Assembly: GCA_021740785.1 (NCBI GenBank)
Contig: JAIOZI010000011.1
Span: 31,563-95,562 of the forward strand
DNA: 64,000 bases
Source of the DNA: Melioribacteraceae bacterium
Lineage (GTDB): Bacteria > Bacteroidota > Ignavibacteria > Ignavibacteriales > Melioribacteraceae
Direction of reading: 5' to 3'
The first letter of the stretch is position 1, and each line of letters starts with the position of its first letter. Position numbers and translations under genes: made by a program. The notes under the pieces were generated by a model. The model was not told where the DNA came from, did not search any database, and saw nothing but the letters and a program-made list of their open reading frames with translations. Below, one piece after another: positions 54,392 through 63,873 of the stretch.

Positions 54392-57300
54392 TCAAACCAA
54401 TTCATTCGATGCAACGACTTCATATACCTTTTCTTTCACACCTTTTACTAGGTGCATATCCATTTTCCCTTTACCTTTAGCGTCAATCTTTCCCCGGTAT
54501 TCAAATTCGTAGTAGTCTTTAACCGACTCATAAGTAGCGGCAGAAATATTTACTTCACCGGGTATTCCCGAACTTTCCATACGGCTTGCTGTATTAACAG
54601 TATCTCCCCAAATATCGTAAGTAAATTTTTTACTTCCAACAACACCGGCAATAACTTGTCCCGTGTGTACTCCCGCTCTCATCTCCCATTTAAAGGTCGA
54701 CTTCTCCCTTCTAGTCTTCATAAACTCCTGCATTTTCAGAGCTGCATAAACCACCCTAATTGCATGATCAAAGTTTTCTTCCGGCAATCCGCATGCCGCC
54801 ATATATGCATCACCAATAGTTTTTAGTTTTTCCAATTGATAATCTTCAACTATCTTATCGAAAGCCAAAAATATTTCATTTAGTTCGTTTACTAATTCAC
54901 CAGGCGGCTTCTCAGAGGCTGAACTTGTAAATCCTTTAAAATCCGTAAATAAAATTGTGACATTCTTGAATAATCTCGGCTCAACAAAACCTTTGGATTT
55001 TAATTCCGCAACAGTTGTTGAAGGCAGAATGTTATGAATCAATTCATCCGTTTTATCTTTCTCAAGCTCAAGTTCCCGGGTTCTGTCTTTAACCATGTTT
55101 GCCAGCTCAATATTTCTTCTTCTTACTTGAGCTGTTTTAATCAAATACAATAAATAGGTAAGTGAAATACCTATGAGTATAATTACAGTAATAAACCACC
55201 ACGTCTGCCAGAAAGGCGGATTAATTCTAAAATTGAAAGATGCCGGTTCACTCCAAATTCCGTCATCGTTTTTTGTTCTTACTTCGAACGTAAAACTCCC
55301 GGAAGGAATAAACGGGTATGCAGCATTCTTTTCATTTCCGTTAATCCAATTATTTTCAATTCCGACCAACCTGTGTTGATAAACCAAACGTGAGCGCGAG
55401 GTAAATGATACGGCATTAAAAATAAACCGCATATTATTTTCGGTATAACTAAAATCCGTAAACTCGGAAGGAAGCGTGTCGATCTCAGTCTCATCATCAA
55501 TAATTTTGATATTATTCAGGTAGGTTTTTGCGGCAACAGAATTAGGCTGATATCTTAAATCGAACCGTGTTAATCCATTATGCGAACCAAAATATAAAAC
55601 ACCATTCTTACTTAGAAATACAGATCCCATATTCATTTCTGTTGCGGGAAGTCTATCAGCAGTATTATAAACTCGAAATGCCGATGCTTTCAGACTGTCG
55701 AATGCATCGTATTCAAATCTTGCAAGACCTTGATTAGTTCCGAAATAAATATATTTGTCATATACCTCCGCCCAATAAACGGTATTTCCCGGTAGACCAT
55801 CGGCACGGGTAATGTTGGTTATTGCGCCCGTCTGATCTAACTTCGATACTCCGCCGCCTTCAGTTGATAACCAGATATTTCCTTGTGGGTCTTCGGTTAT
55901 ATCCATTACTGAATTTGTTATAAGTCCCTTCTCTTTATCAAAAATTTCAATATTATCGGAGTATTTAATTGCACCGGCAATCTCTGAACCTATCCAAACA
56001 TTATTTTTTGAATCGACGAATACTTTATAAATCCAACCTTCACCGATATAATTATTAATCTCGTCAATTGGCGAAATGTTTTGTGTTCGGAAATCGAAAT
56101 AAACAACACCGCCCCCGGTTCCAAGCCAGATGCCGTTTTCATCTTCAGCCATACTTAGTACCGGATCGGGAATTCCCGTATCGTTATTAAAACTCACGAT
56201 TCCGTCTCTCCCGATTTTTGAAATTCCACCAAAACCTCCGGCCCAAATATCTTTATATTTATCTTCGATAATAACTGCAACTTGATCACCAAATAAACCA
56301 TCCTTTGAAGTAAGAATTTGAACTCCATTTTTTGTTATCTTGCAAATTCCTTCTCCAAAAAGCCCAACCCAAATGTTATGGTACGAATCCTCCAATACAC
56401 CGTAAACCTCATTACTCGGAATAGAATTTTCGGTATCAAAAATCAAGAATCTTTCAGCGGGTAATTGATTTAGTCCGCCTCCCCCGGTACCAAACCAAAT
56501 ATCCCCTCTTTGATTTTCCAGGGCACAATAAATAGTATTGCCGGCTAATCCTAAATTAGTACTGATATGCTGGGTGAAATTTTCGCCATCATAAAATAAT
56601 AGTCCGTTGCTGCTTGTGCCTATCCAAAGGTTATTGTATTGGTCTTCAAGAATTGTAAAAATTTTATCTCTGAGAGCCGGATGCCGATTAGTAAAATTTG
56701 TAAATCGTTTCCCATCGTAACGTGAAAGACCATTTTGTGTGCCGATCCAAATGTAATTGCGGCTGTCTTTGTAGATTGCCGTTACCGTATCATTTGCTAA
56801 TCCACGTACATTTCTTGTATGATAATAGTTATAGTCCTCATCTTCGATAGTCACAATTCCATACCCTAATGTTCCAATCCACAGCTTGTTCTCAGCGTTA
56901 AGAAATGCTCTTAGCGAATCGGTTGGAAGTTTATTTTTCGAAGTGATAGAAGTAAAGGATCCGTTTTCGAATTTATTTAATCCGCCGAAGCCAGTTGTTA
57001 TCCAATATTCGCCCGGGTTAGCCTCAGCTATTGCGTAAATAAATTCATCAGTTAGTCCATCTTCTTTTGTATAGTTTGTAAATTCATTTCCGTCTAATAC
57101 CGAGATTCCTTGATTTGTTCCAAACCAGAGTTTTCCCGAAGAATCTTCATAAATAGTTCTAACATGGTTATACACTAATCCGCTGACAACCGAATAATTC
57201 CGGAAAGTTTCTCCATCATATTTTGATAACCCGGCTTCTGTACCAATCCAAAGGTATCCTTTACTGTCTTGATAAAGTGAATATATAGAATTTTGCGGCA

Positions 57301-57409
57301 AGCCGTCATCGGTCGTAAATTTATACATCGATAACGTTTGCGAAAAACTTATTCCTTGAATAAGAAAGAAAAATATTACTAAAGAAATTTTTATTTCTCT
57401 ACCGTGCAC
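54392..57409 (-). CDS. Propeller-sensor adenylyl cyclase receptor
   Basis: 1005 residues. Signal peptide 1-24; then 14 Reg_prop repeats (WIGT...GL...YDG pattern), enough for two seven-bladed propellers, to about 640; a Y_Y_Y domain (about 665-735, VYQHRLVG...FEVRTKNDDG); one membrane helix 737-758; a coiled linker with the cyclase transducer element NILPSTTVAELKSKG; a class III cyclase from 818. Metal ligands D823 (FTDFKGF) and D867 (KTIGDAY). K863 and D932 (YDIWG) are ATP-selecting, N939 and R943 stabilise the transition state. So it should make cAMP on the inside when something binds outside. GTG start; no Shine-Dalgarno clear. Confidence 0.92.
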   Translation of the reverse strand: MHGREIKISLVIFFFLIQGISFSQTLSMYKFTTDDGLPQNSIYSLYQDSKGYLWIGTEAGLSKYDGETFRNYSVVSGLVYNHVRTIYEDSSGKLWFGTNQGISVLDGNEFTNYTKEDGLTDEFIYAIAEANPGEYWITTGFGGLNKFENGSFTSITSKNKLPTDSLRAFLNAENKLWIGTLGYGIVTIEDEDYNYYHTRNVRGLANDTVTAIYKDSRNYIWIGTQNGLSRYDGKRFTNFTNRHPALRDKIFTILEDQYNNLWIGTSSNGLLFYDGENFTQHISTNLGLAGNTIYCALENQRGDIWFGTGGGGLNQLPAERFLIFDTENSIPSNEVYGVLEDSYHNIWVGLFGEGICKITKNGVQILTSKDGLFGDQVAVIIEDKYKDIWAGGFGGISKIGRDGIVSFNNDTGIPDPVLSMAEDENGIWLGTGGGVVYFDFRTQNISPIDEINNYIGEGWIYKVFVDSKNNVWIGSEIAGAIKYSDNIEIFDKEKGLITNSVMDITEDPQGNIWLSTEGGGVSKLDQTGAITNITRADGLPGNTVYWAEVYDKYIYFGTNQGLARFEYDAFDSLKASAFRVYNTADRLPATEMNMGSVFLSKNGVLYFGSHNGLTRFDLRYQPNSVAAKTYLNNIKIIDDETEIDTLPSEFTDFSYTENNMRFIFNAVSFTSRSRLVYQHRLVGIENNWINGNEKNAAYPFIPSGSFTFEVRTKNDDGIWSEPASFNFRINPPFWQTWWFITVIILIGISLTYLLYLIKTAQVRRRNIELANMVKDRTRELELEKDKTDELIHNILPSTTVAELKSKGFVEPRLFKNVTILFTDFKGFTSSASEKPPGELVNELNEIFLAFDKIVEDYQLEKLKTIGDAYMAACGLPEENFDHAIRVVYAALKMQEFMKTRREKSTFKWEMRAGVHTGQVIAGVVGSKKFTYDIWGDTVNTASRMESSGIPGEVNISAATYESVKDYYEFEYRGKIDAKGKGKMDMHLVKGVKEKVYEVVASNELV

Positions 57410-57437
57410 TTTAGACTATTTTTGTAATAGAATCAAT

Positions 57438-57761
57438 TTAATTTATGGGTTCATCTTTATTCGGTCCAACAAATCCAAAATGCTGCTGTGGATGGTTATC
57501 TACTTTTATTTCACCGAAACGTGATTCATATTTATTGATGTTGTCTTGTAAAGCCTTCATTAACATTTTAGCATGCTGTGGGGTTGTAATAATTCTCGCA
57601 TGAACTTTTGCTTTTGGTACTCCCGGAACAACGCGAGTAAAATCAATTATAAATTCTGCCGGTGAATGAGTAATAATTGCTAAGTTCGAATAAATTCCTT
57701 CGGCTTCTTTTTCATTAAGCTCAATATTTATTTTCTGCGATTTCGATTGTTTATCATTCAT
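57438..57761 (-). CDS. DUF3467-family protein
   Basis: 107 residues from ATG 57761, with GGAG 8 bases before; an open frame reaches 57803 but overlaps a terminator. IELNEKEAEGIYSNLAIITHSPAEFIIDFTRVVPGVPKAKVHARIITTPQHAKMLMKAL is the DUF3467 pattern. Function unknown; small cytoplasmic protein. It precedes the cyclase gene by 28 bases, so the two may share a transcript. Confidence 0.85.
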   Translation of the reverse strand: MNDKQSKSQKINIELNEKEAEGIYSNLAIITHSPAEFIIDFTRVVPGVPKAKVHARIITTPQHAKMLMKALQDNINKYESRFGEIKVDNHPQQHFGFVGPNKDEPIN

Positions 57762-57793
57762 AATTTCTTCTCCGTGACCTAATATTAAAAAAA

Positions 57794-57828
57794 ATACCCA
57801 CAACTTGAAACAAGCAAATTGTGGGTAT
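57794..57828 (-). terminator. Rho-independent terminator of the TPR lipoprotein gene
   Basis: ATACCCACAA (57794-57803) and TTGTGGGTAT (57819-57828). On the minus strand it is followed by eight T. Confidence 0.88.
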
Positions 57829-57847
57829 CAATATCAATTAAAAACAA

Positions 57848-59236
57848 TTATCTTAATGTATCTGCTCTATCAAATGCATCCATTGATTCTGTTTCCATAC
57901 CTAAATTTGCATAAACTTTTCCCAACAATTCCCATACTGGGGCATCATCAGGTTCAAGTTCAACATATTTTTCTAAATGTGGTAAAGCAAGCTTGAATTT
58001 CTCAAGGTATTCGGTATTGTTTTCATCTTCAATATTTGCTTCACGTATGGCAGCGCCCCATTTAACATAGGTTGCGGCAAGATTATATATAGCATTCAAG
58101 TATTCAGGATCAAGCCTTACGGCTGCTTCAAATTGTTCTGCTGCGGCTTCGAACTGCTCGTCGCCCAATAAAAGGTAAGCGTAATTGTACCTGTAATATT
58201 TATTATCCGGTTCTTTTTCAACACCGGCTTTGAAAGCATCCATAGCTATATCAATTTTGTTCGAAGCTATATAAGCATTTGAAAGCAGCAACAAAATATC
58301 GCCGTCTTCCGGATAACTTGATCTTGCTTCTTCTAAAATCCCAACTGCTTTATTATAATATTTCATTGCGGTAACACTATCTTTTGCAACACCGGATATT
58401 TTATACTTATTCATTTCCAACTGACCTTTGTCAATGTAAATTTCACCCAACCTTAGGTAAACATCTGCAATATTACTTGCGATACAAGGGAACATATCAG
58501 AATCAATTTTTTTTTCGTCCAATATGGTATACCCAACTATCTTTCCTTCACTAACAAAAATCTCGAGACCTAAATTATTATAACTATATAATTTAGCTTC
58601 TGGCAAGCCTTTATATGCCGTAATCGATTTTGAATCAGGCTCCCCAAGACAGCTAATTATTCTACCTTCAGATGATCCAATGAAAGAACCTGGGCCCTTC
58701 TTTTTTTCAATTTCAATCAATTTTTCAAGCGGTATAATAGCTGATTCATAATCTCCCTTATTCATATATGCATAAGCAAGATTTTTATAAGTATCTGCTG
58801 AATCGGGTTGGCAAAGAATCGCATTTTCAAAAGTCTCGATAGCTTTATCAAAAAAGACTATGGTGCTGTCTTCATTTTGCTGCTGCGAAGCTTTATTAAA
58901 AAGTGCAACACCCTTGTTAAATCCCTGTGCCCAATGATATTTTTTCGAATCAATAATATTTTGTTCAAATTTGTTGCTGATGGCTAATGATTTGTCAAAA
59001 CTTTCAATCATTTTTTTAATTTTTCCCTGCTCGCCATAAACAAAACCTAAAAGGTAATAACCTTCATCGCTTTGTGGATTTTTTTCAATTTCTTTCAACA
59101 ATACTTCTTCGGCTTTAGGCAAATTCTTCTGTTGAATATAAAGTTTTGCGCTCGTAATCTCTGTTGATGAACATTGAAATGCAACTATTCCAAAAACCAT
59201 AGCGGTTAAGGACAATAATATAACTAGTCTTCTCAT
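57848..59236 (-). CDS. TPR lipoprotein with a BamE-like insertion
   Basis: 462 residues from ATG 59236, with GGGAG 5 bases upstream; an earlier ATG at 59266 lacks one. The signal sequence ends VAFQC, a nonstandard lipobox. TPRs cover most of the rest (SDEGYYLLGFVYGEQGKI, ADTYKNLAYAYMNKGDYESAI, EYLNAIYNLAATYVKWG). Between two TPR groups (about 180-235) lies SSEGRIISCLGEPDSKS...YNNLGLEIFVSEGKIVGYTI, with the pattern of SmpA/BamE folds. Monocistronic. Partner unknown. Confidence 0.75.
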   Translation of the reverse strand: MRRLVILLSLTAMVFGIVAFQCSSTEITSAKLYIQQKNLPKAEEVLLKEIEKNPQSDEGYYLLGFVYGEQGKIKKMIESFDKSLAISNKFEQNIIDSKKYHWAQGFNKGVALFNKASQQQNEDSTIVFFDKAIETFENAILCQPDSADTYKNLAYAYMNKGDYESAIIPLEKLIEIEKKKGPGSFIGSSEGRIISCLGEPDSKSITAYKGLPEAKLYSYNNLGLEIFVSEGKIVGYTILDEKKIDSDMFPCIASNIADVYLRLGEIYIDKGQLEMNKYKISGVAKDSVTAMKYYNKAVGILEEARSSYPEDGDILLLLSNAYIASNKIDIAMDAFKAGVEKEPDNKYYRYNYAYLLLGDEQFEAAAEQFEAAVRLDPEYLNAIYNLAATYVKWGAAIREANIEDENNTEYLEKFKLALPHLEKYVELEPDDAPVWELLGKVYANLGMETESMDAFDRADTLR

Positions 59237-59279
59237 CGAAACTCCCAATGTTATTAGTTTTCTCAATACTATTAACGAA

Positions 59280-59308
59280 AAATAACCAAATTAAGTCTCT
59301 TGTGTCAA
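59280..59308 (-). promoter_or_regulatory. Putative promoter of the TPR lipoprotein gene
   Basis: On the minus strand, a perfect TTGACA (59308-59303), 17 bases, and TTATTT (59285-59280). Confidence 0.5.
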
Positions 59309-59406
59309 GACATTTATGTACAATTTAGCTATTCGTAATAGCATAGAGTTAATTCTTTTATTAATTTATCACATTAAAAAGATTATTTTAATTAAAAAGG
59401 AAACTT

Positions 59407-60498
59407 ATGAAAACAGAAGATATAATTCGCGAAGTGCCGAAAGTTCAATTGCATGATCACCTTGACGGCGGTTTGAGACCCGAAACACTGATTGATTTAG
59501 CGAAAGAATTTAAATACAAAAAACTTCCCACAACAGATCCGGAGGAATTATCTAACTGGTTTTTTAGAGGGGCAAACAAAGGAAACCTGGTTGAATATTT
59601 GCAAGGTTTTGAACATACAATAGCAATGATGCAAACTAAAGAATCACTAGAAAGAATTGCTTATGAGATGATGGAGGATATGAAAAATGATGGTGTTTGC
59701 TATGTTGAAACCCGCTTTGCTCCTGTGTTTCATTTAGAAAAAGGTCTTTACTACGAAGATGTAGTGAATGCTGTTCTTGAAGGATTAGAAAAAGGTAAAA
59801 AAGATTTCGGTGTTGGTTACGGTTTAATTCTCTGCGGAATGAGAAATATGAAAAATACTCTGGAAATTGCTGAGCTTGCAGTTAATTTTAGAGAAAAAGG
59901 TGTTGTTGGTTTTGACCTTGCAGGCGAGGAAGGTGGTTACCCCCCTAAAAAACATCTTGAAGCTTTTCAATATATAAAGAAAGAAAATTTTAGTATCACA
60001 ATTCATGCAGGAGAAGCATTCGGGAAAGAATCGATTTGGCAGGCAATCCAATTTTGCGGGGCGCACAGAATTGGTCATGCAACCCGTTTAATGGAAGATA
60101 TACACGTAGATAGAGACGGCAATATTTCCGGTATGGGCGAACTAGCACAATATATATTGGATAAAAGAATTCCTTTGGAAATTTGTTTGTTGAGCAATGT
60201 ACATACCGGCGCGGTTGATAAACTCGAGAATCATCCTTTTTATAAACTCTATAAAGCAAAATTCAGAGTCTTCTTGAATACCGATGATAGACTTATGAGC
60301 GATACGACTTTAACAAAAGAGTATTCAACTGCGACAGATATGTTTGGAGTAAGTCTGGATGACATTGAAAAGTTGAACATAAATGCAATGAAATCGGCAT
60401 TTATTCCCTACAAAGATAGACTGCCCTATATTTATGATATCATAAAACCGGGCTACCAGAAAATGAGAGAAAAATTAACTTCACTTAAATACGATTAG
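59407..60498 (+). CDS. add: Adenosine deaminase family
   Basis: 363 residues, a TIM-barrel metalloenzyme. Zinc ligands HDHLDGGLRPETL (HxH), TIHAGEAFG (His), HRIGHATRL (catalytic His) and LNTDDRLMSDTTLTKEY (Asp pair, in the place of the usual NTDDP). It turns adenosine into inosine for purine salvage, though related enzymes act on other adenine compounds. GAAAC-type weak Shine-Dalgarno (AAGGAAACTT). First of a run of four plus genes. Confidence 0.92.
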   Translation: MKTEDIIREVPKVQLHDHLDGGLRPETLIDLAKEFKYKKLPTTDPEELSNWFFRGANKGNLVEYLQGFEHTIAMMQTKESLERIAYEMMEDMKNDGVCYVETRFAPVFHLEKGLYYEDVVNAVLEGLEKGKKDFGVGYGLILCGMRNMKNTLEIAELAVNFREKGVVGFDLAGEEGGYPPKKHLEAFQYIKKENFSITIHAGEAFGKESIWQAIQFCGAHRIGHATRLMEDIHVDRDGNISGMGELAQYILDKRIPLEICLLSNVHTGAVDKLENHPFYKLYKAKFRVFLNTDDRLMSDTTLTKEYSTATDMFGVSLDDIEKLNINAMKSAFIPYKDRLPYIYDIIKPGYQKMREKLTSLKYD

Positions 60499-60503
60499 GA
60501 ATT

Positions 60504-60842
60504 ATGGCAAAAAAATTATTTAAAAACTACAATTTCGAATTAGACAGTAACGAAAGAAAAGTACTGAGCAACTTTTGCAAAAAAGCTATTCAGCAGATGA
60601 GCGGTGATGAACGGTTTAATGCTGATGTAAAAAATTTCGAATCAATTTTACAAAAGCTTGCAGAACCCAGTGATGTTGTAAAACTTACCAAAGCTGAAAA
60701 AACAAAGCTGGTATTACAATTACGTGAAAACACCAAATTTATTAAAGAATCAATGAAGAAAAGCTGGTTCATAAAAAAATGGCTGTATAAAACGATGTAT
60801 AACCAATATAATAACTTATTAGAAAATCACTTTGAAGACTAA
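60504..60842 (+). CDS. Small cytoplasmic hypothetical protein
   Basis: 112 residues, helical, basic at both ends ([39 protein letters not shown]). No family recognised. Five bases after add and one base before hutU, so it is translated with both. The pattern of conserved neighbours, if it exists elsewhere, would be the only clue to its role. Confidence 0.65.
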   Translation: MAKKLFKNYNFELDSNERKVLSNFCKKAIQQMSGDERFNADVKNFESILQKLAEPSDVVKLTKAEKTKLVLQLRENTKFIKESMKKSWFIKKWLYKTMYNQYNNLLENHFED

Positions 60843-60843
60843 T

Positions 60844-62505
60844 ATGACTGAAAACAAAAGAATAATAACCGCACCGAGAGGTAATGAATTAAGCACGAAA
60901 GGCTGGATTCAAGAGGCAGCTCTCAGAATGCTGATGAATAATTTAGATCCTGATGTTGCCGAAAACCCCGATGAGTTAATCGTGTACGGCGGCTCGGGAA
61001 AAGCTGCAAGAAATTGGGAATCATTTGATGCAATTGTTAATTCATTAAAAAATCTTGAATCCGATGAAACGCTTCTAGTCCAATCCGGGAAACCGGTTGC
61101 TGTTTTCAAAACACATTCGGATGCACCGCGAGTAATAATTTCCAATTCAATGCTTGTCCCCGACTGGGCAAATTGGGATGAATTTAGAAGGTTGGAACAT
61201 CTTGGTTTAACAATGTACGGACAAATGACAGCCGGCAGTTGGATTTATATCGGCACACAAGGAATTCTCCAGGGAACTTATGAAACTTTTGCAGCATGCG
61301 CAGACCGTGATTTTAACGGGAGTCTCTCAGGAAAATTTTTATTAACAGCCGGTCTCGGTGGTATGGGCGGAGCTCAACCTCTTGCCGCTACAATGAACGG
61401 AGCCGCCTGTCTCGGTATTGAGATTGATAAAGACCGGATAGAGAAAAGAATTAAAACCGGTTATCTTGATGTGCTCACAGAGGGTTTGGATGAAGCATTA
61501 AAATTGGTCTTGGATGCGAAAAAAAATGGGAAAGCTTTATCTGTAGGACTACTGGGAAATGCCGGGGAAATTCTTCCAAAAATTTTAGAGAGAAATATTA
61601 TCCCCGATGTTCTAACCGATCAAACTTCAGCGCATGATGTGTTAAACGGTTATGTTCCAATGGGAATGAGTTATCAAGAAGCTTTTAGACTCAGGAAAGA
61701 TAATCCGGAAAAGTACATTCAGCTTTCGCGTAAGACGATAGTTGAACATGTAAAAGCAATGTTGGAATTCCAAAAACGCGGCGCAGTTACATTTGATTAT
61801 GGAAACAACATCCGCGGAGAAGCTAAAGAAAACGGAGTGTCGAATGCATTTGATATTCCCGGATTCGTACCTGAGTTTATTCGTCCTTTGTTCTGTGACG
61901 GTAAAGGTCCTTTTAGATGGGCTGCATTATCAGGTGATCCGGAGGATATTTATGTAACAGATAAAGCAGTTATGGAAACATTCCCTGAAGATGAAGCGTT
62001 AATCAGATGGATTAAAATGGCGAGAGAAAAGGTTCACTTTCAAGGTTTACCGACCAGAATTTGTTGGTTGGGTTACGGCGAAAGAGCTAAGATGGGTAAA
62101 ATATTTAACGACTTGGTTTCATCAGGTAAAGTTAGTGCGCCGATTGTAATCGGAAGAGATCATCTCGACTGCGGATCTGTTGCTTCACCGTATAGAGAAA
62201 CCGAAGGTATGCTCGACGGTAGTGATGCAATTGCAGATTGGCCGATTTTGAATGCTCTATTAAATTCAATTGGAGGAGCAAGCTGGGTTTCGGTACACCA
62301 CGGCGGAGGAGTTGGTATTGGTAAATCTATTCATGCGGGAATGGTAATTGTTGCAGACGGAACTCCTGAAGCAGAAAAAAGATTGGAGCGGGTATTAACA
62401 TACGATCCGGGAATGGGAATCGCCAGGCATACTGATGCAGGCTATGAACGTGCAGTATCTAATGCAAAGAAATTTAAAATAAATATTCCAATGATGAAAT
62501 TATAA
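60844..62505 (+). CDS. hutU: Urocanate hydratase
   Basis: 553 residues, normal length. [41 protein letters not shown] (NAD+ binding), [23 protein letters not shown], and the active-site region [13 protein letters not shown] with its Cys. It hydrates urocanate to imidazolonepropionate in histidine breakdown. hutH, hutI and the later genes are not in the window. ATG 60844 is chosen; an upstream TTG (60832) lies inside the previous gene. Confidence 0.97.
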   Translation: MTENKRIITAPRGNELSTKGWIQEAALRMLMNNLDPDVAENPDELIVYGGSGKAARNWESFDAIVNSLKNLESDETLLVQSGKPVAVFKTHSDAPRVIISNSMLVPDWANWDEFRRLEHLGLTMYGQMTAGSWIYIGTQGILQGTYETFAACADRDFNGSLSGKFLLTAGLGGMGGAQPLAATMNGAACLGIEIDKDRIEKRIKTGYLDVLTEGLDEALKLVLDAKKNGKALSVGLLGNAGEILPKILERNIIPDVLTDQTSAHDVLNGYVPMGMSYQEAFRLRKDNPEKYIQLSRKTIVEHVKAMLEFQKRGAVTFDYGNNIRGEAKENGVSNAFDIPGFVPEFIRPLFCDGKGPFRWAALSGDPEDIYVTDKAVMETFPEDEALIRWIKMAREKVHFQGLPTRICWLGYGERAKMGKIFNDLVSSGKVSAPIVIGRDHLDCGSVASPYRETEGMLDGSDAIADWPILNALLNSIGGASWVSVHHGGGVGIGKSIHAGMVIVADGTPEAEKRLERVLTYDPGMGIARHTDAGYERAVSNAKKFKINIPMMKL

Positions 62506-62526
62506 ATAAATAAGCGGAGTTAGAAA

Positions 62527-63711
62527 ATGAAAGTATTAATAGCAGATAAGTTTCCCGATAAATACGTCGAGAAGCTGAAAGAACATGAACTTGATGTAAT
62601 TTATGATCCGTCGCTTGGTGAGAATGATTTGGTGAATGCAGCTGAAGATGTTGACATGCTAGTGGTTAGATCTACCAAGGTTAATGAACAAGCTATACTT
62701 AACGCGAAAAAACTTAATTTAATTGTGAGAGCAGGAGCGGGAGTTAATAATATTAATATTGCGGCTGCAAATAAAAAAGGTATTTATGTTGCTAATTGTC
62801 CCGGCATGAATTCAATTGCAGTAGCAGAGCTGGCTATTGGTTTAATGATTTCTCTTGATAGAAAAATTCCTGACAATGTAATTGATTTCAGAAACGGCGT
62901 TTGGAACAAAGCAGGGTATTCGAAAGCGGAAGGACTGCATGGTAAAACAGTTGCAATAATCGGTTATGGTAATATTGGTAAAGAATTTGCTAAACGAGCT
63001 ATATCATTTGGTATGAATGTTTACGTAAAAGATATCACCCGTATTGAAGGTTACGGAGTGAAGGATTTCTCGGAATTTGATAAAATGCTTCCGATTGCAG
63101 ATGTGGTTTCTATTCATCTTCCCGCAACATCCCAAACCAAACATTTGTTCGATGACAAAATGTTTTCATATATGAAGGAAGGCGCATATTTAATAAATAC
63201 TTCACGGGCTGATATTATTGACGAAGATGCATTAATTAGAGCAGTGAAAGAAAAGAAAATTAGAGTTGCCCTTGATGTTTTTTCAGAAGAGCCCGAAGGT
63301 AAAAAAGGTGAAGTAAAATCAAAGCTGCAAGGTGTTGACGGAATATACATAACACATCACATTGGCGCCTCAACCGAACAAGCTCAGAATGCAGTTGCAG
63401 AAGAAACAGTAAGGATAATATTAGACTATATTGAAAGCGGTGTGATTGCTCATTGGGTAAATAAAGCTAAAAAAACCGATTCACACTATCAACTCGTTGT
63501 TAAACATTATGATAAACCCGGTGTTCTTGCCTCCGTTCTTGATGTAATTAAACAAGACGATATAAATATTGAGGAAGTTGAGAATACAATATTTGACGGC
63601 GGATTAGTTGCTACATGTACAATGAAACTAAAGCAGCCATGCAAAGATGAAATGTTGAACCTTATTAAAAATAATCCAAACGTTATTACAATTTCACACG
63701 TAGGTCTTTAA
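62527..63711 (+). CDS. serA: D-3-phosphoglycerate dehydrogenase-like protein with ACT domain
   Basis: 394 residues. The N-terminal catalytic domain with VRSTKVNEQAILNAKKLNLIVRAGAGVNNI; the NAD domain has GYGNIGKEFAKRA; catalytic Arg/Glu/His are in NTSRADIIDEDAL, DVFSEEP and HHIGASTEQAQ. A C-terminal ACT domain (VVKHYDKPGVLASVLDVIKQDDINIEEVE) allows serine feedback. It makes the first step from 3-phosphoglycerate to serine; some relatives act on other 2-hydroxy acids. 21 bases after hutU. Confidence 0.93.
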   Translation: MKVLIADKFPDKYVEKLKEHELDVIYDPSLGENDLVNAAEDVDMLVVRSTKVNEQAILNAKKLNLIVRAGAGVNNINIAAANKKGIYVANCPGMNSIAVAELAIGLMISLDRKIPDNVIDFRNGVWNKAGYSKAEGLHGKTVAIIGYGNIGKEFAKRAISFGMNVYVKDITRIEGYGVKDFSEFDKMLPIADVVSIHLPATSQTKHLFDDKMFSYMKEGAYLINTSRADIIDEDALIRAVKEKKIRVALDVFSEEPEGKKGEVKSKLQGVDGIYITHHIGASTEQAQNAVAEETVRIILDYIESGVIAHWVNKAKKTDSHYQLVVKHYDKPGVLASVLDVIKQDDINIEEVENTIFDGGLVATCTMKLKQPCKDEMLNLIKNNPNVITISHVGL

Positions 63712-63754
63712 GAAATTCTTTGAATAATATGAAAGGATTTTAAATTATCATTCC

Positions 63755-63784
63755 GGTCAAGCTTGTCTGCAGACAGGCTTGACC
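63755..63784 (+). repeat. Long palindrome after serA (terminator or REP-like element)
   Basis: GGTCAAGCTTGTCTG (63755-63769) and CAGACAGGCTTGACC (63770-63784) pair over 15 bases with one G-U, no loop, then CGTTTTC. It lies 43 bases after the serA stop and could stop its transcript. Its loopless, G+C-rich form, unlike the other terminators here, suggests a dispersed palindromic element. Confidence 0.65.
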
Positions 63785-63873
63785 CGTTTTCAAACTTTCA
63801 GTTTATAACACAAATTAAAAATTTACCGACGGAAAATTTCAAATCAGCATAACATTTATAGACTCAGAACACC

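Noticed and set aside
57762..57803. N-terminal extension of the DUF3467 protein
   Set aside because: It begins within the next gene's terminator stem, and a better start with GGAG lies at 57761.
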